Shown here one piece after another: positions 63,019-64,000 of a DNA stretch of 64,000 nt. How positions within the stretch are numbered: position 1 is the first letter of the stretch; every line of letters begins with the position of its first letter. The stretch is from assembly GCA_902617975.1 (NCBI GenBank), contig CACMYV010000002.1, forward strand, positions 1 through 64,000, given 5' to 3'. A program made the position numbers and the translations under genes. Below the pieces are notes generated by a model. That model worked only from the letters and a program-made list of their open reading frames with translations. It was not told the origin of the DNA and searched no databases. The stretch is from an uncultured Pelagibacteraceae bacterium. GTDB taxonomy: Bacteria; Pseudomonadota; Alphaproteobacteria; Pelagibacterales; Pelagibacteraceae.

Positions 63019-63468
63019 TTAAATTTTAAGATCTAGTCGCGGTTTCCAAAATGGTCTGAAGAGTTCAATTTTTGGACATCTATTCATAACTACTTTTAAA
63101 CCTGCATTTTCAGCAATTTTTGCTGCATCATGATTAATTACACCGATTTGTCCCCATAATACTTTTGCTCCAATTGATATTGCCTCTTCAGCAATTCCAT
63201 AAAGATCCTCAGATTTTCTAAATACTTCAACCATATCAACAGGTCTATCGATAGCAGATAAATTTGGATAAACTTTTAAATTTCTAATTTCCTTTATACC
63301 TGGTTTAGGATTTACAGGTATCATGTCATAACCAGTTTCATGCAAAACTCTTAGCACACCATAACTAAATTTAGTTTTATCTGGGCTAGCACCAACCATA
63401 GCAATTGTCTTAACTGAGCTTAAAATATCTTTTAAATATTCAGCGCTATAAGGTTCGTTGTGGTTCAT
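63019..63468 (-). CDS. CoA-binding (YccU-like) protein, copy 2
   Basis: A 149-residue CoA-binding domain protein: IAMVGASPDKTKFSYGVLRVL near 18, GYDMIPVNPK, VDMVEVFRKSEDLYGIAEEA and VLWGQIGVINHDAA. It is close to the YccU consensus; the C-terminal MNRCPKIE carries the conserved Cys. The gene sits 2 bases after the ferredoxin gene and 8 before copy 1, so the three form a small operon with the partial gene at the window edge. Confidence 0.9.
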   Translation of the reverse strand: MNHNEPYSAEYLKDILSSVKTIAMVGASPDKTKFSYGVLRVLHETGYDMIPVNPKPGIKEIRNLKVYPNLSAIDRPVDMVEVFRKSEDLYGIAEEAISIGAKVLWGQIGVINHDAAKIAENAGLKVVMNRCPKIELFRPFWKPRLDLKI

Positions 63469-63470
63469 GT

Positions 63471-63836
63471 TTATTTTTTTTCTTCCTTTTTACTCGCGAT
63501 ATCTGCTTTTAATTCATGAGGTTCTAAAGGATCTAGGAAAGGATTTCGATACAATTTATCATGACTTTCAACTCCTATCTCAATTGTGCAATCTGTTTTT
63601 GCTTTAGCAACACATAAAATAATATATCCATCATTGATTTGTCTATTGTTTAAAGCAACTTGAGAACGTTGATCTACTTCTCCATTAATTAGTTTAGCTG
63701 CACATGTAATACATCCCCCATACTGACATCCGTATGGAAGATCGACACCTTGATCTCTTAATTCGTTTAATAAAGGTTTTTTTCCACTGACTTCAAATGC
63801 ACTGTTATTTCTGTTTGAGATTGTAATCTTTGTCAT
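63471..63836 (-). CDS. 2Fe-2S plant-type ferredoxin domain protein
   Basis: A soluble electron carrier of about 121 residues. Cys ligands are in YGCQYGGCITCAAK (CxxxxCxxC near residue 37) and YIILCVAKA. The ATG at 63836 overlaps the stop of the upstream partial gene (ATGA) and is preferred over the TTG at 63857 used in the track. A Lys/Glu-rich tail ends the protein. It likely serves an oxygenase or reductase encoded by the upstream partial gene. Confidence 0.9.
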   Translation of the reverse strand: MTKITISNRNNSAFEVSGKKPLLNELRDQGVDLPYGCQYGGCITCAAKLINGEVDQRSQVALNNRQINDGYIILCVAKAKTDCTIEIGVESHDKLYRNPFLDPLEPHELKADIASKKEEKK

Positions 63837-64000
63837 AGCCAGATGTCGCTTGTGCAATCTCCACCTGGATATCTACTTTCATGGCACCTACTAGGTCCAT
63901 TTGGTTCTTTACCAAAATCAACAATAAAATCTTTATTAATTTTCATCCCACCATTTTCAACATCACAATCAATCATAATCATTGCTCCACCCTGCTTTCT
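63833..64000 (-). CDS. C-terminal end of an unidentified protein (partial; N-terminus outside window)
   Basis: The minus strand is open from base 64000 to a TGA at 63833-63835, giving 55 residues that include AMIMIDCDVENGGMKINKD, GPSRCHESRYPGG and end DCTSDIWL. Three Cys are present. I do not recognise the family from this tail. The stop overlaps the ferredoxin start (ATGA), so the two are translationally coupled and the partial protein may be the partner of that ferredoxin. Confidence 0.7.
   Translation of the reverse strand, partial: RKQGGAMIMIDCDVENGGMKINKDFIVDFGKEPNGPSRCHESRYPGGDCTSDIWL

Overview
The window is AT-rich, densely packed DNA. Most neighbouring genes touch or overlap by 1-20 bases, and convergent genes share stop regions. 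Gene content is that of a streamlined marine alphaproteobacterium, most likely SAR11 (Candidatus Pelagibacter): an Ugp glycerol-3-phosphate importer, TRAP and ABC solute transporters, two dimethylglycine/sarcosine dehydrogenase paralogues with ETF and ETF-QO, AcuI, and a SpeD-SpeE fusion enzyme. Assignment to SAR11 rests on gene content and composition, not on a marker gene. No rRNA, phage, insertion sequence or CRISPR array was seen.

Layout. (a) 1-9523, minus strand: one long likely operon read from ugpB (9523) down through ugpA, two tandem ugpE copies, ugpC, a glycerophosphodiesterase, a 2H phosphoesterase, glpK, a secreted histidine phosphatase and a partial secreted protein. Divergent glpD (9664) completes uptake and oxidation of glycerophosphodiesters and glycerol-3-phosphate. 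(b) 10821-12779: family 5 uracil-DNA glycosylase, a YbgC thioesterase, a DUF3047 protein and a 43-residue membrane peptide. (c) 12776-18353, minus: TRAP transporter, NCS1 permease and Zn alcohol dehydrogenase. (d) 18489-25034, plus: GMC oxidoreductase, TerC protein, SDR, M23 peptidase, FAH/MhpD hydratase, creatinase-like protein and FkbM methyltransferase. (e) 25044-31792: renalase-like flavoprotein, serine-glyoxylate-type aminotransferase, enolase-superfamily enzyme and a YdiJ-like FAD/Fe-S dehydrogenase. (f) 31789-39039: a polar amino acid ABC importer (no ATPase), nitrilase, SpeD-SpeE fusion, class II aldolase, MtnA, MtnP and divergent Apt. Together these form a polyamine synthesis and methylthioadenosine disposal cluster. 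(g) 39040-45445: tRNA-Met, small proteins, AEC transporter, TauD dioxygenase, dehalogenase-like hydrolase, GMP reductase, tartrate/malate dehydrogenase and EamA transporter. (h) 45435-54499, minus: DMGDH-like enzyme, Fe(III) ABC operon preceded by Fur-box-like sites and containing an unlisted 57-residue Cys protein, LysR regulator, AcuI and FolE. (i) 54557-56028, plus: HisI, 2OG oxygenase and DUF2237. (j) 56029-64000, minus: ETF-QO, EtfA, EtfB and the second DMGDH, then a DUF4864 gene with an apparent frameshift, two CoA-binding proteins, a 2Fe-2S ferredoxin and a partial gene.

How the genes fit together. Phospholipid-derived glycerophosphodiesters could yield glycerol-3-phosphate (Ugp, GDPD, GlpD) plus head groups such as choline. 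Methylated-amine oxidation is represented by the two DMGDH paralogues, with electrons passing EtfAB to ETF-QO to ubiquinone. Spermidine synthesis makes methylthioadenosine, which MtnP, Apt, MtnA and the aldolase would recycle.

Recurrent regulatory theme. All four binding-protein-dependent transport operons carry an RNA hairpin directly between the solute-binding protein gene (or its small companion) and the first permease gene. This suggests a general way of making more binding protein than permease.
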